Assembly: GCA_029262315.1 (NCBI GenBank)
Contig: JAJCZP010000265.1
Location: forward strand, 1-64,000
Length of the DNA stretch: 64,000 nt
Reading direction: 5' to 3'
DNA from: Deltaproteobacteria bacterium
GTDB taxonomy: Bacteria; Desulfobacterota; Binatia; UTPRO1
How positions within the stretch are numbered: the stretch's first letter is position 1; each line of letters starts with the position of its first letter. The notes under the pieces are model-generated. The model saw only the letters and a list, made by a program, of their open reading frames with translations. It did no database searches and was not told the DNA's origin. Made by a program: the position numbers and the translations under genes. Shown here piece by piece: positions 34,531-42,995 of this stretch.

Positions 34531-35316
34531 TTAGCTGGCTTTGCGCAGGGCAGTCGGGGGATGGTCGCGATCCATTCCTCGCATCGCGGCAAGATTGTGA
34601 TCGATATGCGCGCGCAGATCGATGATCATCTGCTCGCGGTCTTCGCCTGCCGAGCGGCCAATCGGGGCATCGATCCGGACGAGCACACGGATCCCAAAGG
34701 GGATCGGGAGGAAGTTCCACCGCATCAGCTTCCAGGAATTCTCGATCGTCACCGCGACGATCGGCGTTGCGGGTGCCGCGGCCATCAGCGTCATGGTCCC
34801 GCGAGGCTTGAACACGCGGAGCAGGCCGGAGCGTGCGCGGGTGCCTTCGGGGAAGATGACGGCGGACACGCCTTTGCGCTCGACGCGGTGTCCGAGCGCC
34901 GCAATGGACGCTTCCGCCTGCGCGCCGTCCGCGCGGTCGATCAGGGCATTCCCGCCATGTCTCAGGTTGTACGCGACACTGGGAATCCCTCGTGCGAGTT
35001 CCCGCTTGGACACGAACTTGGGGAAGTTGGTGAAGAACAGGTGCCCGAGGATGATGATGTCGAACAGGCTCTGGTGGTTGGCGACAATCAGGTAGGGCGT
35101 ATGCGCGGTTACCTCGGGCGCTCGATCGACCTCAACCCGGGTGCCAACGAGGCGGAAGGCGGCGGCGAGGGTCGAGCACATGACGGCGACCGCGTAGTCG
35201 TGCGGCCGTTCACCGAAGCGCTTGGCAACACGCTGGATGACCTCGAAGGCGAGCAAGGTCATTGCGAAGACCGGCGCGAACACCAGCGTCGTGCCCCAAT
35301 CGAGGACTCGCTGCAT
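34531..35316 (-). CDS. plsC: 1-acyl-sn-glycerol-3-phosphate acyltransferase
   Basis: 261 residues. It transfers an acyl chain to lysophosphatidate to form phosphatidate at the inner membrane. Catalytic HX4D is NHQSLFD (His81, Asp86), the phosphate-binding motif is FPEGTRARSG near 158-167, and the PIVAVTIENSW strand follows. One or two hydrophobic N-terminal helices anchor it (LVFAPVFAMTLLAFEVI). Length is standard. It is probably transcribed with the hypothetical gene 40 nt downstream. Confidence 0.94.
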   Translation of the reverse strand: MQRVLDWGTTLVFAPVFAMTLLAFEVIQRVAKRFGERPHDYAVAVMCSTLAAAFRLVGTRVEVDRAPEVTAHTPYLIVANHQSLFDIIILGHLFFTNFPKFVSKRELARGIPSVAYNLRHGGNALIDRADGAQAEASIAALGHRVERKGVSAVIFPEGTRARSGLLRVFKPRGTMTLMAAAPATPIVAVTIENSWKLMRWNFLPIPFGIRVLVRIDAPIGRSAGEDREQMIIDLRAHIDHNLAAMRGMDRDHPPTALRKAS

Positions 35317-35415
35317 CGTCAGTACCTACGGTGCAGCAAGGTCGTGGTGGAAGCAAGCGCGGAGGAAGATTGTACGTTGACATGTTCGGACGTCGTTTCC
35401 TAAAGTGCAGCGTTC

Positions 35416-35706
35416 GTGGGGCAGATCATGCTCGGTTTTGTGGTTCGTCAATGTGCGATCGCGCTCGGTCGTGCGCCGTCGCCGGCCGATTTCATGGAAT
35501 GGGCCAACCATCAGGGCCCGCGCAGTCGCCCGCACTGCCTGTTCGGTCGCGCGCTGACGATCGACGAGGCGCGGGTCATCTTGCGTCATCCCGGGCGTCC
35601 AGTGACCGTGCGTGAAGAAGGGCCGCAGCCGCTGTTTGCCCTTGGCGTCCTCAAAGAGAGCGACGGTCGCCTCCGTATCGCCGACGATCGCGATGCGAGC
35701 GAGTAG
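35416..35706 (+). CDS. Small hypothetical protein
   Basis: 96 residues from GTG at 35416; an ATG four codons later is also possible. It is soluble and mixed alpha/beta, with PSPADFMEWANHQGP, LTIDEARVILRHPGRPVTVRE and a QPLFALGVLKESDGRLRIADD ending. I do not recognise the family. It lies in a gap between plsC (divergent) and the hydrolase (convergent, 13 nt). Codon use looks coding-like, but there is no independent proof. Confidence 0.58.
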   Translation: MGQIMLGFVVRQCAIALGRAPSPADFMEWANHQGPRSRPHCLFGRALTIDEARVILRHPGRPVTVREEGPQPLFALGVLKESDGRLRIADDRDASE

Positions 35707-35719
35707 CTGGGGCCGCCTC

Positions 35720-36379
35720 CTACGCTGCCGCCTCGAGCAGCTCTTGGAGCCATCGGGAGAGGTCGCCGAAGCTCTTGGCGTTGATCTCGTGACCCATCTC
35801 GTATTCCTGGTACGTGACGGGGATGCCAAGTGCGCGCAGCGATGTCGCTGATTGCTGTGCCCGTGCGACGGCGATGATTTCGTCCCCTGTGCCATGCTGG
35901 ACCAGTGTCGGCAGGGCGCTGTGGGCATCCGTTGCGGAGATGTCGCTGGCGAGTGCGGGCGGCAGCCACGAGCTCAGGGCCACGAGGCCGGCGAATCGCG
36001 TCGGATCGTCGAGTGCTAGTCGGTAGGCCAGGACTCCCCCCTGGCTGAAGCCAAGCACGGCGAGCTTCCGTTCGTCGATGGGGTAGCGCGCGCAGGCGGC
36101 ATCGATGAACGATCGGACCTCGTTCGTCGCTTGCTTGACGGTCTCCCCGGTTGCGGCTTGTCCGGCGCCGGTGAGCGGAAACCACCCGTATCCGGCGGCC
36201 CCGCCACCCAACGGTACGGTGAGTCGGCCCTGCGGGCATATGACCTGCACCCGGCCACCCATGAGCAGAGGTGCTAGGCCGAGTAGATCCATCGCGCTCG
36301 CACCCCAGCCGTGCAGTGCGATGATCGTGGGGTGCGGGCCGTCGCCGCTCGGTTCGTAGTGGGCGTGGATCACGTGCAC
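35720..36379 (-). CDS. Alpha/beta hydrolase, phospholipase/carboxylesterase family
   Basis: 219 residues from a GTG at 36379 with an AGGAG ribosome site 7 nt upstream. The triad is complete: nucleophile Ser in LGFSQGGVLAYRLA, Asp in LVQHGTGDEII and His in YEMGHEINA. The LHGWGAS oxyanion loop opens the fold. It resembles the carboxylesterase 2/YpfH family, which cleaves short-chain esters or acyl thioesters. Longer in-frame starts would run into the promoter of the divergent HAD gene. Confidence 0.9.
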   Translation of the reverse strand: MHVIHAHYEPSGDGPHPTIIALHGWGASAMDLLGLAPLLMGGRVQVICPQGRLTVPLGGGAAGYGWFPLTGAGQAATGETVKQATNEVRSFIDAACARYPIDERKLAVLGFSQGGVLAYRLALDDPTRFAGLVALSSWLPPALASDISATDAHSALPTLVQHGTGDEIIAVARAQQSATSLRALGIPVTYQEYEMGHEINAKSFGDLSRWLQELLEAAA

Positions 36380-36459
36380 AGTTGGGCTCCTCCCAGGCTC
36401 GTTTGCCGTCTGTAGGGCCTCTGCTACCCTTTCCCGATGCGTCACTGCAAGGCGGGTCC

Positions 36460-37149
36460 GTGAAGCTCCTTTTGTTCGACCTCGACGGGACCGTGTTGCG
36501 TGCGACGCACGGCACGCCGCCGTTTGGCAGGGCCATGCGGGAGATTTTCGGCGTCGAGCTCGAAGCAGGCACCGTGCGCTTCGATGGCAAGACCGATCCC
36601 GCCATCATCGAGGAGATCCTGGCCCGCAGCGGCGCGGAAATGCGCTTGGATGAGACGACCCTGCGCCGGTTCGAGGACCGGCTCGCCACCTATCTCGAGG
36701 AAGCCCTCACGGCGGGAGAGACGACGGTCGCGCCCACGCGCGGGGTCCTTCCCGTGCTCGAGACGCTCGCCGGACGTCGGGAGTTCGCTCTCGCCGTGCT
36801 CACCGGCAATCTCGAACGCACCGCCCGGTTGAAGCTCCGTGCCGCCGGTCTTGCCGAGTTCTTCGCGACGGGAGCCTATGGGAGTGACCGGACCGTGCGT
36901 GCCGAACTTCCCGACGTCGCGCGTGACCGCTACCGGTCGGCGACCGGAGAGGACGTGCCGCGCGAGCGGTGCATCATTGTCGGCGATACGCCGCTCGATC
37001 ACGCGGCGGCGGCCGCCAACGGCATTCCGTGTATGCTCGTCGCGACTGGCCGAACAGCCTACGACGAACTGGTGACGCTGGCGCCGGACGCCACGTTTCG
37101 CGACTGGACCGACGGCGCGGCGATCGCCCGGACCCTCGAGGCCCTATGA
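36460..37149 (+). CDS. HAD-family hydrolase (phosphoglycolate-phosphatase-like)
   Basis: 229 residues from the GTG at 36460. HAD motif I is LLLFDLDGTVL (Asp nucleophile), motif II is LAVLTGN, and motif IV is IIVGDTPLDHAAAAANGI, with an alpha-helical cap at about 15-85 (FGRAMREIFGVELE, RFDGKTDPAIIEEIL). This is a small-molecule phosphatase; the family favours phosphoglycolate, but the substrate is not certain. Its TGA overlaps the ATG of the PTPS-like gene (37146-37149), so the two are coupled and could act in one pathway, for instance on a phosphorylated pterin precursor. Confidence 0.88.
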   Translation: MKLLLFDLDGTVLRATHGTPPFGRAMREIFGVELEAGTVRFDGKTDPAIIEEILARSGAEMRLDETTLRRFEDRLATYLEEALTAGETTVAPTRGVLPVLETLAGRREFALAVLTGNLERTARLKLRAAGLAEFFATGAYGSDRTVRAELPDVARDRYRSATGEDVPRERCIIVGDTPLDHAAAAANGIPCMLVATGRTAYDELVTLAPDATFRDWTDGAAIARTLEAL

Positions 37150-37643
37150 GTGCAGTTCCGCGTGACTATCGGGTGTACGTCGCCAAGGACTACCTCAAGT
37201 TCTCGGCGGCGCATTTCATCGCCTACAAGGGGTTCCGCGAGCCCCTGCATGGCCACAACTACCATGTGTCGGTGTCCATCTCCGGGACCGTTGGCACCGA
37301 CGGCTACGTTCTCGACTTCGGCATCGTGAAGGATATCACGCGCCGCATTTGCGCGGAGCTGGACGAGCGTGTCCTGATCCCGACGCAGAGCGATTGTCTG
37401 GACGTCGTCGAGGAGGGCCCGAGCGTCGTGCTCACCTACGAGGATGGAGCGCGCTTCGTGTTCCCGGCCGTCGATACGGTGATGCTGCCGATCATGCACG
37501 CGTCCGCGGAAGAGCTCGCGGCATACGTCCTCGAGCGGCTGCAGGCGGCGCTGCGCGAGCACGAGGTGCGAGGCCTCACCGAGATCGAAGTCGGTGTCGG
37601 TGAAGCGCCCGGTCAAGCAGCATACTGCCGGCAGAGGTTGTAG
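37146..37643 (+). CDS. 6-pyruvoyl/6-carboxy-tetrahydropterin synthase-fold protein lacking catalytic Cys and His
   Basis: 165 residues. The three zinc His of the PTPS/QueD fold are present: His23 in FSAAHF and His35/His37 in LHGHNYHV. The terminal Glu is in VGVGEAPGQAA. In QueD the catalytic Cys lies four residues before HGH and a His follows the LD of the LDHHYLN segment; here the matching stretches read GFREPLHGH and ELDERVLIPT, so both residues are absent. It may catalyse a different pterin reaction than QueD. Its ATG overlaps the HAD phosphatase stop. Confidence 0.87.
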   Translation: MSAVPRDYRVYVAKDYLKFSAAHFIAYKGFREPLHGHNYHVSVSISGTVGTDGYVLDFGIVKDITRRICAELDERVLIPTQSDCLDVVEEGPSVVLTYEDGARFVFPAVDTVMLPIMHASAEELAAYVLERLQAALREHEVRGLTEIEVGVGEAPGQAAYCRQRL

Positions 37644-37648
37644 ATCGT

Positions 37649-37951
37649 ATGGGACGCGTGGCGCGACGCGCGTGTGCGTTGTTGCTCGTGCTCGGCGCGG
37701 CGTGCGCACCGGCGCTTCCCGATCCCGAGTCCCCAGGTGCGGAACTCTATCGGACGCGCTGTGGGGGATGTCATCGGCTGTACGCTCCGGCGACTCTCAC
37801 AGCGGCGATGTGGGAGATGCAGCTCGAGCGCATGGATCGCGAGATGGCGCGTCGGGGGGTGCGACCACTCGACACGGCCGAGCGGGACACGGTGCTTCGC
37901 TACTTGCAGGCGCATGGCTCGGACGCTGCACCGCCGGAGGGAGATTCATGA
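37649..37951 (+). CDS. Small monohaem cytochrome c lipoprotein
   Basis: 100 residues. An N-terminal leader ends at a lipobox-like VLGAAC (Cys19), and one CxxCH haem site is at 38-42 (RCGGCHRLYAP). Several Met residues at 54-66 (MWEMQLERMDREM) could give the sixth ligand. The ending DTVLRYLQAHG is typical of small class I cytochromes. It would sit at the outer face of a membrane and carry electrons. Its TGA overlaps the ATG of leucyl aminopeptidase, an unexpected coupling. It starts 5 nt after the PTPS-like gene. Confidence 0.87.
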   Translation: MGRVARRACALLLVLGAACAPALPDPESPGAELYRTRCGGCHRLYAPATLTAAMWEMQLERMDREMARRGVRPLDTAERDTVLRYLQAHGSDAAPPEGDS

Positions 37952-39453
37952 AGCTGGCATTCGATGCACGAGCACTTCATCGGGTTCGAGCTGATTTGAC
38001 GGCCATCGTCGTGTCGCGCGAGGGCCTGCGGAAGCTCCGCGCGGAGCGACTCGTGGGTGCCGCCATCGCGCGTGAGCTTACACGCCGCCGTTTCAAGGGC
38101 GCGGTCGGCAGTGCCACGCTGATTGCCGCCGGCGCGCACGGTGCCACGCGCCATCTTGCCATCGTCGGCGTCGGTCCGGCTGCGAAGGTCGGGCGCGACG
38201 AGCTTCGTCGCGCGGGCGTCGAGATCCTCGCACGCGCCCGTGAGGTGCGTGCGCGACAGGTTGTCGTCGGCGTACGGGGGCCGGCGACCGCGCTTCCGGC
38301 TGACGGACCCGAAGCCGTGGGCCTCTTGGCGGAAGGGGCGCTCCTCGCGGGGTATCGGTTCGGTGGGTATCGGCGGGGCAGGCGCCCGACAGCCATTGCC
38401 CGTCTGACGTTCGCAGAGCAGCAGACCGAGGGTGCACGGGCGCTCCGACGTGCGCTGCGAGCCGCCGAGGCGATGGCAAAAGCGACCCACCGCTCGCGGG
38501 ATTGGATCAACGAGCCGGCGGCGGTGCTGACTCCCGCTGCGTGGGCGACCGATGTCACCAAGGTGGCGCGTGCGGCCGGGCTCGAAGTCAAAGTCGACGG
38601 GCCCGCGGCCATATCCACGCTCGGCATGGGGGCATTGCTCGGGGTGGCACGCGGAAGCGCGGAGCCGCCGCGCTTCATCCGTCTCGCGTACCGTCCACGC
38701 GGGCGCCGGGCCGAGCGACGCGTCGCTCTGGTTGGGAAGGGCATCACGTTCGACAGCGGTGGGCTGTCACTGAAGGCGGCCGGCGGCATGGTGCACATGA
38801 AGCGTGACATGGCCGGTGGTGCGGCGGTGCTCGGTGCGATGTTGGCGATCGCCAAGCTTCGACCGGCCGTTGAAGTGCTTGCCTATGTCCCCGCGAGCGA
38901 GAATCTTCCCGGGGGTTCGGCGATGAAGCCCGGCGATATCCTGCGGACGGCGGCGGGAACGACGATCGAGGTGCTGAATACGGACGCGGAGGGTCGTCTC
39001 GTGTTGGCGGACGCGCTGACGATCGCTCTTCGGGACGCGCCTGACACGATCGTCGACATCGCCACGCTGACGGGCGCGGTGCGCAGCGCGCTCGGAACCC
39101 GGATGGCCGGTGTCATGGGCACGGATGCTTCCCTCGTGCGACAGCTCATACGCGCGGGTGAGGAGACGGGGGAACGACTCTGGGAGCTTCCCCTCGTCGA
39201 GGCGTATCGGTCGCACCTCGATAGCCCGGTGGCGGATATCGCGAACGTGGGGTCGACCCCGTATGGCGGTGCGATTCACGCAGGGCTTTTCCTGCGCGAG
39301 TTCATCGGCGACGTGCCGTGGGCCCATATCGATGTCGCGGGCGTTGCCTTTACCGACCGGAGTTTTCCTGGTGTTCCGCGCGGCGGCGTCGGTTTCGGCG
39401 TGCGACTGCTGGCGCGGTGGGTGTGCGGGCTCGCCGCACAGAACGGCGACTGA
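37948..39453 (+). CDS. pepA: Leucyl aminopeptidase (M17, PepA)
   Basis: 501 residues; a cytosolic hexameric di-zinc aminopeptidase releasing N-terminal residues. Catalytic-domain motifs: GKGITFDSGGLSLKAAGG (metal and Lys), HMKRDMAGGAAVLGAM, PGDILRTAAGTTIEVLNTDAEGRL (M17 signature with metal ligands), and the C-terminal ADIANVGSTPYGGAIHAGLFLREF. The N-terminal Rossmann-like domain (about 1-170) is intact. The chosen ATG overlaps the cytochrome stop by 4 nt; the open frame upstream is antisense or out-of-frame sequence. It is convergent with the sulfatase-like gene. Confidence 0.95.
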   Translation: MKLAFDARALHRVRADLTAIVVSREGLRKLRAERLVGAAIARELTRRRFKGAVGSATLIAAGAHGATRHLAIVGVGPAAKVGRDELRRAGVEILARAREVRARQVVVGVRGPATALPADGPEAVGLLAEGALLAGYRFGGYRRGRRPTAIARLTFAEQQTEGARALRRALRAAEAMAKATHRSRDWINEPAAVLTPAAWATDVTKVARAAGLEVKVDGPAAISTLGMGALLGVARGSAEPPRFIRLAYRPRGRRAERRVALVGKGITFDSGGLSLKAAGGMVHMKRDMAGGAAVLGAMLAIAKLRPAVEVLAYVPASENLPGGSAMKPGDILRTAAGTTIEVLNTDAEGRLVLADALTIALRDAPDTIVDIATLTGAVRSALGTRMAGVMGTDASLVRQLIRAGEETGERLWELPLVEAYRSHLDSPVADIANVGSTPYGGAIHAGLFLREFIGDVPWAHIDVAGVAFTDRSFPGVPRGGVGFGVRLLARWVCGLAAQNGD

Positions 39454-39459
39454 GGGTTT

Positions 39460-40881
39460 TTAGCGTGCGGCGGGGTTCGTTCTGAGCGAGCTTCGGAATC
39501 GCTCGATGACCTGTTGCATCGACGTGCGGATCCCTTCGTGCCGGTGTGCGATGTTCACGCCTTCGCCGGGATCCTTCGTGAGCGCGTAGAGTTCGACGCG
39601 CTCCGGCGTGTCGAGCTTCGCGGGCGGGACGAGCCCAAGCGGCATGGGGGGACGCCCGGCTGTGACGTGTACCAGCTTCCATCCCGCCCACCGCATGGCG
39701 ACCGGACGATTCTCACGGGCGCCGATCGCGAACACGGGACGTGTTGGAGCATCGTTGTCCGTCAGGAGATGCGTGGCGAAGCTCGTACCGTCGGGAGGGA
39801 GCACCAGGCTCGCGAGCCCGAGCAATTCTGTCAGCGTCGGGACGAGATCGACGCTGCTGACCTGGCGTCGTACGACGCGCCCTGCGGGGAGCACTCCCGG
39901 CCACGCGAGCACGAGCGGGACGTGCAGCGTCGAGTCGTACAGGAACCAGCCGTGCTGAAACAACTCTCGGTGTTCGGTGAGGCTCTCCCCATGGTCGGCG
40001 GTCAGAATAGTCAGAGTCTCGTCGGCGCTACTCGTTCGGGCGATCGCCTCTTGCAGGCGACCGACTTGGGCATCGGTGTACCGGATCTCGCCGTCGTAGC
40101 GACGTATGAAGTCGGACGGTCGGGTCGAGCCGTCGATCCGCTGATACTTCGGAAGGACGCCGAGCCCGAAGTCGCTGGGACCGATGATGAGGGGCGCGTT
40201 GCGGCCGAACATGTAGGGGGGGTACTCGTAGCTCGCGCTCCAGGACTCGTCAGCGGAGGTGTAGGGTCCGTGCGGCGCGACGAAATGCACCCACAGAAAC
40301 CACGGGTGCGCCGCATTGCCATCGAGCCACGCGATCGCTGCGTCCGCGCCGTCGGCGTCCAAAGCGGTTCGCGCGGAGCCTTCGCCAAAGGTCTCGAAGT
40401 GATCGAAGCCGCGACCGAACCCGCGCGCGGTCGAGAGGAGGTCGGTGCCGACGAAGCCCGCGGTGCGGTATCCGGCCGCGCCCAGCCGCTCGGCGAGTGT
40501 CGCAACGTTGGCGGGAAGTGACCCGCCGTCGAAGAGCACCTTGCTGCGATACTGATATAGCCCGGTCAGCAGTGAGGCGATCGCGGGTGCGGTGTCGGGT
40601 GCGGTCGTGATCGCCTCGGTGATCCGAACCCCCCGCGCGGCGAGGCGGTCGATCGCGGGGCTGGTGGCTACGGGAAACCCGTACGCGCCCAGATGGTCGG
40701 GGCGCAGCGAGTCGACGGTGATCAGTAGCACGTTCGGCAACGCTCCGTGTGCCGTCCGCAGCGGGAACGTGGGGGTGGAGTGGCATCCGGGTGTCAGTGC
40801 CTGCGCAACGAGGGACACCACCAGCAGGGCGCCGGTACAGGCGCTGTGTCGCACGGACGGGACAGCGGCGCGTGTGTTCAC
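39460..40881 (-). CDS. Exported sulfatase-fold hydrolase with Thr at the nucleophile site
   Basis: 473 residues from a GTG that overlaps the pepP stop (40878-40881). A hydrophobic leader ends near TPGC. The alkaline-phosphatase fold is clear: NVLLITVDSLRPDHLGAYG (metal Asp), LTILTADHGESLTEH (metal Asp/His), FLWVHFVAPHGPY and SVDLVPTLTELLG. At the sulfatase site, where Cys/Ser-x-Pro-x-Arg is expected, the sequence reads DTAPAIASLLTG with Thr97, so no formylglycine can form. Thr nucleophiles occur in phosphotransferases such as LtaS, so phosphotransfer or phosphodiester hydrolysis is more likely than sulfate-ester cleavage. Confidence 0.85.
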   Translation of the reverse strand: MNTRAAVPSVRHSACTGALLVVSLVAQALTPGCHSTPTFPLRTAHGALPNVLLITVDSLRPDHLGAYGFPVATSPAIDRLAARGVRITEAITTAPDTAPAIASLLTGLYQYRSKVLFDGGSLPANVATLAERLGAAGYRTAGFVGTDLLSTARGFGRGFDHFETFGEGSARTALDADGADAAIAWLDGNAAHPWFLWVHFVAPHGPYTSADESWSASYEYPPYMFGRNAPLIIGPSDFGLGVLPKYQRIDGSTRPSDFIRRYDGEIRYTDAQVGRLQEAIARTSSADETLTILTADHGESLTEHRELFQHGWFLYDSTLHVPLVLAWPGVLPAGRVVRRQVSSVDLVPTLTELLGLASLVLPPDGTSFATHLLTDNDAPTRPVFAIGARENRPVAMRWAGWKLVHVTAGRPPMPLGLVPPAKLDTPERVELYALTKDPGEGVNIAHRHEGIRTSMQQVIERFRSSLRTNPAAR

Positions 40882-42188
40882 GGGGCGTTCCGAATGGCCT
40901 CGATGTCGTCGATGCTGGTCGGGATGTCGGCCGTCAGCACTCGGGCGCCGTCGTCGGTGACGAGTACGTCGTCCTCGATCCGGATACCGATCCCGCGCCA
41001 CCCTGCGTCGACGCTCTCGTCGTCCGCGGGGACGTACAATCCAGGCTCGATCGTCAGCACCATCCCCGGTGCCAACGGGCGGGAGCCGTCGCCGACGTGG
41101 TAGACGCCGACATCGTGCACGTCCATACCGAGCCAGTGGCTGGTTCGGTGCATGAAGAACCGTCGATAGGTCCCCTGCTCGAGCGCTTCGTCGTGCGATC
41201 CCTTGAGTAGGCCAAGGGTGATGAGACCGTCGACGAGATTCTCGACCGCGCGCTGGTGCGGCTCATCGAACGAGGCGCCGGGTCGGACCGCGGCGATCGC
41301 CGCCTCCTGGGCGCGGAGCACGACCTCGTAGAGCGCGCGTTGGCGCTCGCTGAAACGGCGACCGACGGGGTACGTCCGGGTGATGTCGGCGCAGTACCCA
41401 TCGACTTCGGCGCCGGCGTCGAGGAGGAGGAGGTCGCCCTCCTGCATCCGCCGCGCGTTGTCCACGTAGTGCAGGATGGTCGCGTTCGCTCCGGAGGCGA
41501 CGATCGAGGGATAGGCTGGCCCCGTGGCGCCGCGCCGTCGGAACTCGTAGTCGACGAGGGCTTGGATCTCATACTCGAACGAGTCCGCGCGTGTCTCGCG
41601 CATCGCTCGCCGATGCGCTTCGCAAGAGATGGTGGCGGCACGCTGCATCGCGTCGATCTCTTCCGGGCCCTTGAACAGCCGCATCTCGTGCAGGAGCGCG
41701 CCAGGGTCGAGGATGCCGCGCGGGCCGGCGCCGGTGCGCGCGCGGTTGTCGCGGGCCCGGCCGTAGAGATCGAGGATCCGTTGGTTGAACGCCGTGTCTC
41801 GTCCTGGCGCAAAGTACAGTACGGGAGCGTGCTCGATGAGCTTCGGGAGGCGCTCCGCGAGTTCCTCCGCGGGATGGGCCGCGTCCGCCCCATAAACCGA
41901 GGTGGCACCTTCGACGCCGGCACGAACGCCTGTCCAGACTTCCCGTTCACGATCACGCGGGCGGACGAATAGCGTAAACGGATGTGGACTGCCCGGTGCC
42001 AGCACGCAGGTCGTTTCCGGCTCCGGGAAGCCCGTGAGGTAGAGGAGATCGTTGTCCTGTCGGTAGGGATACTCGACGTCGTGGGACCGGACGGCGGTCG
42101 GCGCGGCCCGGAAGATGGCGACTCCGCCGTCCATCTGGCGCATGAACTCGCGTCGGCGCGCCGCATGGAGCTGGCGATCGTGCGTCAC
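40878..42188 (-). CDS. pepP: Xaa-Pro aminopeptidase (aminopeptidase P)
   Basis: 436 residues from the GTG at 42188, matching PepP length (a TTG at 42236 is in frame). It removes N-terminal residues that precede proline. The N-terminal creatinase-like domain (about 1-165) has the family stretch YPYRQDNDLLYLTGFPEPE. The pita-bread M24 domain carries all metal ligands: two Asp in LDAGAEVDGYCADITRTYPV, His in HRTSHWLGMDVHD, Glu in VLTIEPGLYV and Glu in GIRIEDDVLVT. It overlaps the sulfatase-fold gene by 4 nt. Confidence 0.95.
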   Translation of the reverse strand: MTHDRQLHAARRREFMRQMDGGVAIFRAAPTAVRSHDVEYPYRQDNDLLYLTGFPEPETTCVLAPGSPHPFTLFVRPRDREREVWTGVRAGVEGATSVYGADAAHPAEELAERLPKLIEHAPVLYFAPGRDTAFNQRILDLYGRARDNRARTGAGPRGILDPGALLHEMRLFKGPEEIDAMQRAATISCEAHRRAMRETRADSFEYEIQALVDYEFRRRGATGPAYPSIVASGANATILHYVDNARRMQEGDLLLLDAGAEVDGYCADITRTYPVGRRFSERQRALYEVVLRAQEAAIAAVRPGASFDEPHQRAVENLVDGLITLGLLKGSHDEALEQGTYRRFFMHRTSHWLGMDVHDVGVYHVGDGSRPLAPGMVLTIEPGLYVPADDESVDAGWRGIGIRIEDDVLVTDDGARVLTADIPTSIDDIEAIRNAP

Positions 42189-42231
42189 ACTGGGTGTTTT
42201 AGCATGGGGCCGCGAGCCGTCGATAGCGTGC

Positions 42232-42261
42232 TTCAATTGCGGTGCCGGGTACGACTATGAT
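42232..42261 (+). promoter_or_regulatory. Possible promoter for the 42282 operon
   Basis: A TATGAT -10-like hexamer at 42256-42261, with a weak TTCAAT 18 nt upstream, lies in the short divergent gap next to pepP. The purine-rich GGGGGAGGAGG ribosome site follows almost at once, which would give a very short leader of about 14 nt. Confidence 0.3.
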
Positions 42262-42281
42262 GGGGGAGGAGGAATCACGCG

Positions 42282-42569
42282 ATGGGAACCGATGCTCATC
42301 TTCTGGTCAAGATTGGCGTGGCGGCGTCGATCGCGCTTGCTACGGCGTCGACCAGCTGGGCGCTGGATTGTGCTCGTGTGCAGCAACTGACCGACGGCGG
42401 CATGCGTCCGGCCGAGGTCGCGCGCGAGCTCGGGATCACGACCCCGGATGTGCAGGCATGTCTCGCTGGCGTCGTCGAGGTGCCCAAGCCCGGGGCGCCT
42501 CGGCCGCAACGCGTGCCGTTCAACATCCCCGGCAGCGCCGATGAGCTCCGCCGGCCACCCAATACGTGA
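42282..42569 (+). CDS. Small periplasmic protein of unknown function
   Basis: 95 residues with a signal peptide (LLVKIGVAASIALATASTSWA, cleavage before LDC). The mature part has one predicted helical hairpin (VQQLTDGGMRPAEVARELG) that superficially resembles a helix-turn-helix, followed by a Pro-rich tail (VPKPGAPRPQRVPF). An excellent GGAGGAGG site precedes the ATG, and a promoter-like TATGAT lies just upstream, so translation is well supported. No homologue is recalled. It leads a rightward run of four genes. Confidence 0.72.
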   Translation: MGTDAHLLVKIGVAASIALATASTSWALDCARVQQLTDGGMRPAEVARELGITTPDVQACLAGVVEVPKPGAPRPQRVPFNIPGSADELRRPPNT

Positions 42570-42632
42570 GACGTCTCGAGTGCAATCGTGACGAGGAGTA
42601 GCGTGGGTTGGTTCCCGACGGGACGATGACAG

Positions 42633-42995
42633 ATGGCACACGAGTTTGAATCCCCCCCGGCGCTCGAGATGCTGCTGACGCGGCTCGGCGAGATGAAGAT
42701 GGTCCTCGGTCCGGCCGCAGCGGGGCGACTCGAACTGGTCCGGAGCGAGCTGACACGGGCACTCGCCCTCCGGGCCGACGGAGATCCGACGGGTGCGAGT
42801 GCGGCGATTGGGCGTGCGATGGCTGAGCTCGCCGCGCTTGCCGATGGTCTCGATCCGGCCGAGGGGGCGCTCATGCGCGCCGCGGTCGAGGTGTTCGGGA
42901 CGGCATTGGCGCGTGGTGCGGCGCACGAGATGGAGCAGACGGCGGACGTGATGCGGGAGCGCTCCGGCGCTCGCAAGGTCGAGAAGAAGTCGTGA
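42633..42995 (+). CDS. Helical protein of unknown function
   Basis: 120 residues, almost entirely alpha-helical and Ala-rich, with no signal peptide: LEMLLTRLGEMKMVLGPAAA, then RSELTRALALRADGDPTGAS and MAELAALADGLDPAEGALM, ending in a basic ERSGARKVEKKS tail. I do not recognise the family. The GTG of the next gene overlaps its stop (42992-42995), which supports a real gene functioning with that protein. Confidence 0.65.
   Translation: MAHEFESPPALEMLLTRLGEMKMVLGPAAAGRLELVRSELTRALALRADGDPTGASAAIGRAMAELAALADGLDPAEGALMRAAVEVFGTALARGAAHEMEQTADVMRERSGARKVEKKS

Noticed and set aside
37146..37643. Naming the PTPS-fold gene queD
   Set aside because: The catalytic Cys and His of QueD are missing, so only the fold is claimed.
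37594..37947. 118-codon N-terminal extension of PepA
   Set aside because: It overlaps the cytochrome gene in another frame; the ATG at 37948 gives the correct M17 N-terminus.
42298..42569. Calling the small secreted protein at 42282 a DNA-binding regulator from its PAEVARELG helix
   Set aside because: A signal peptide precedes it, so the helix-turn-helix resemblance is probably superficial.
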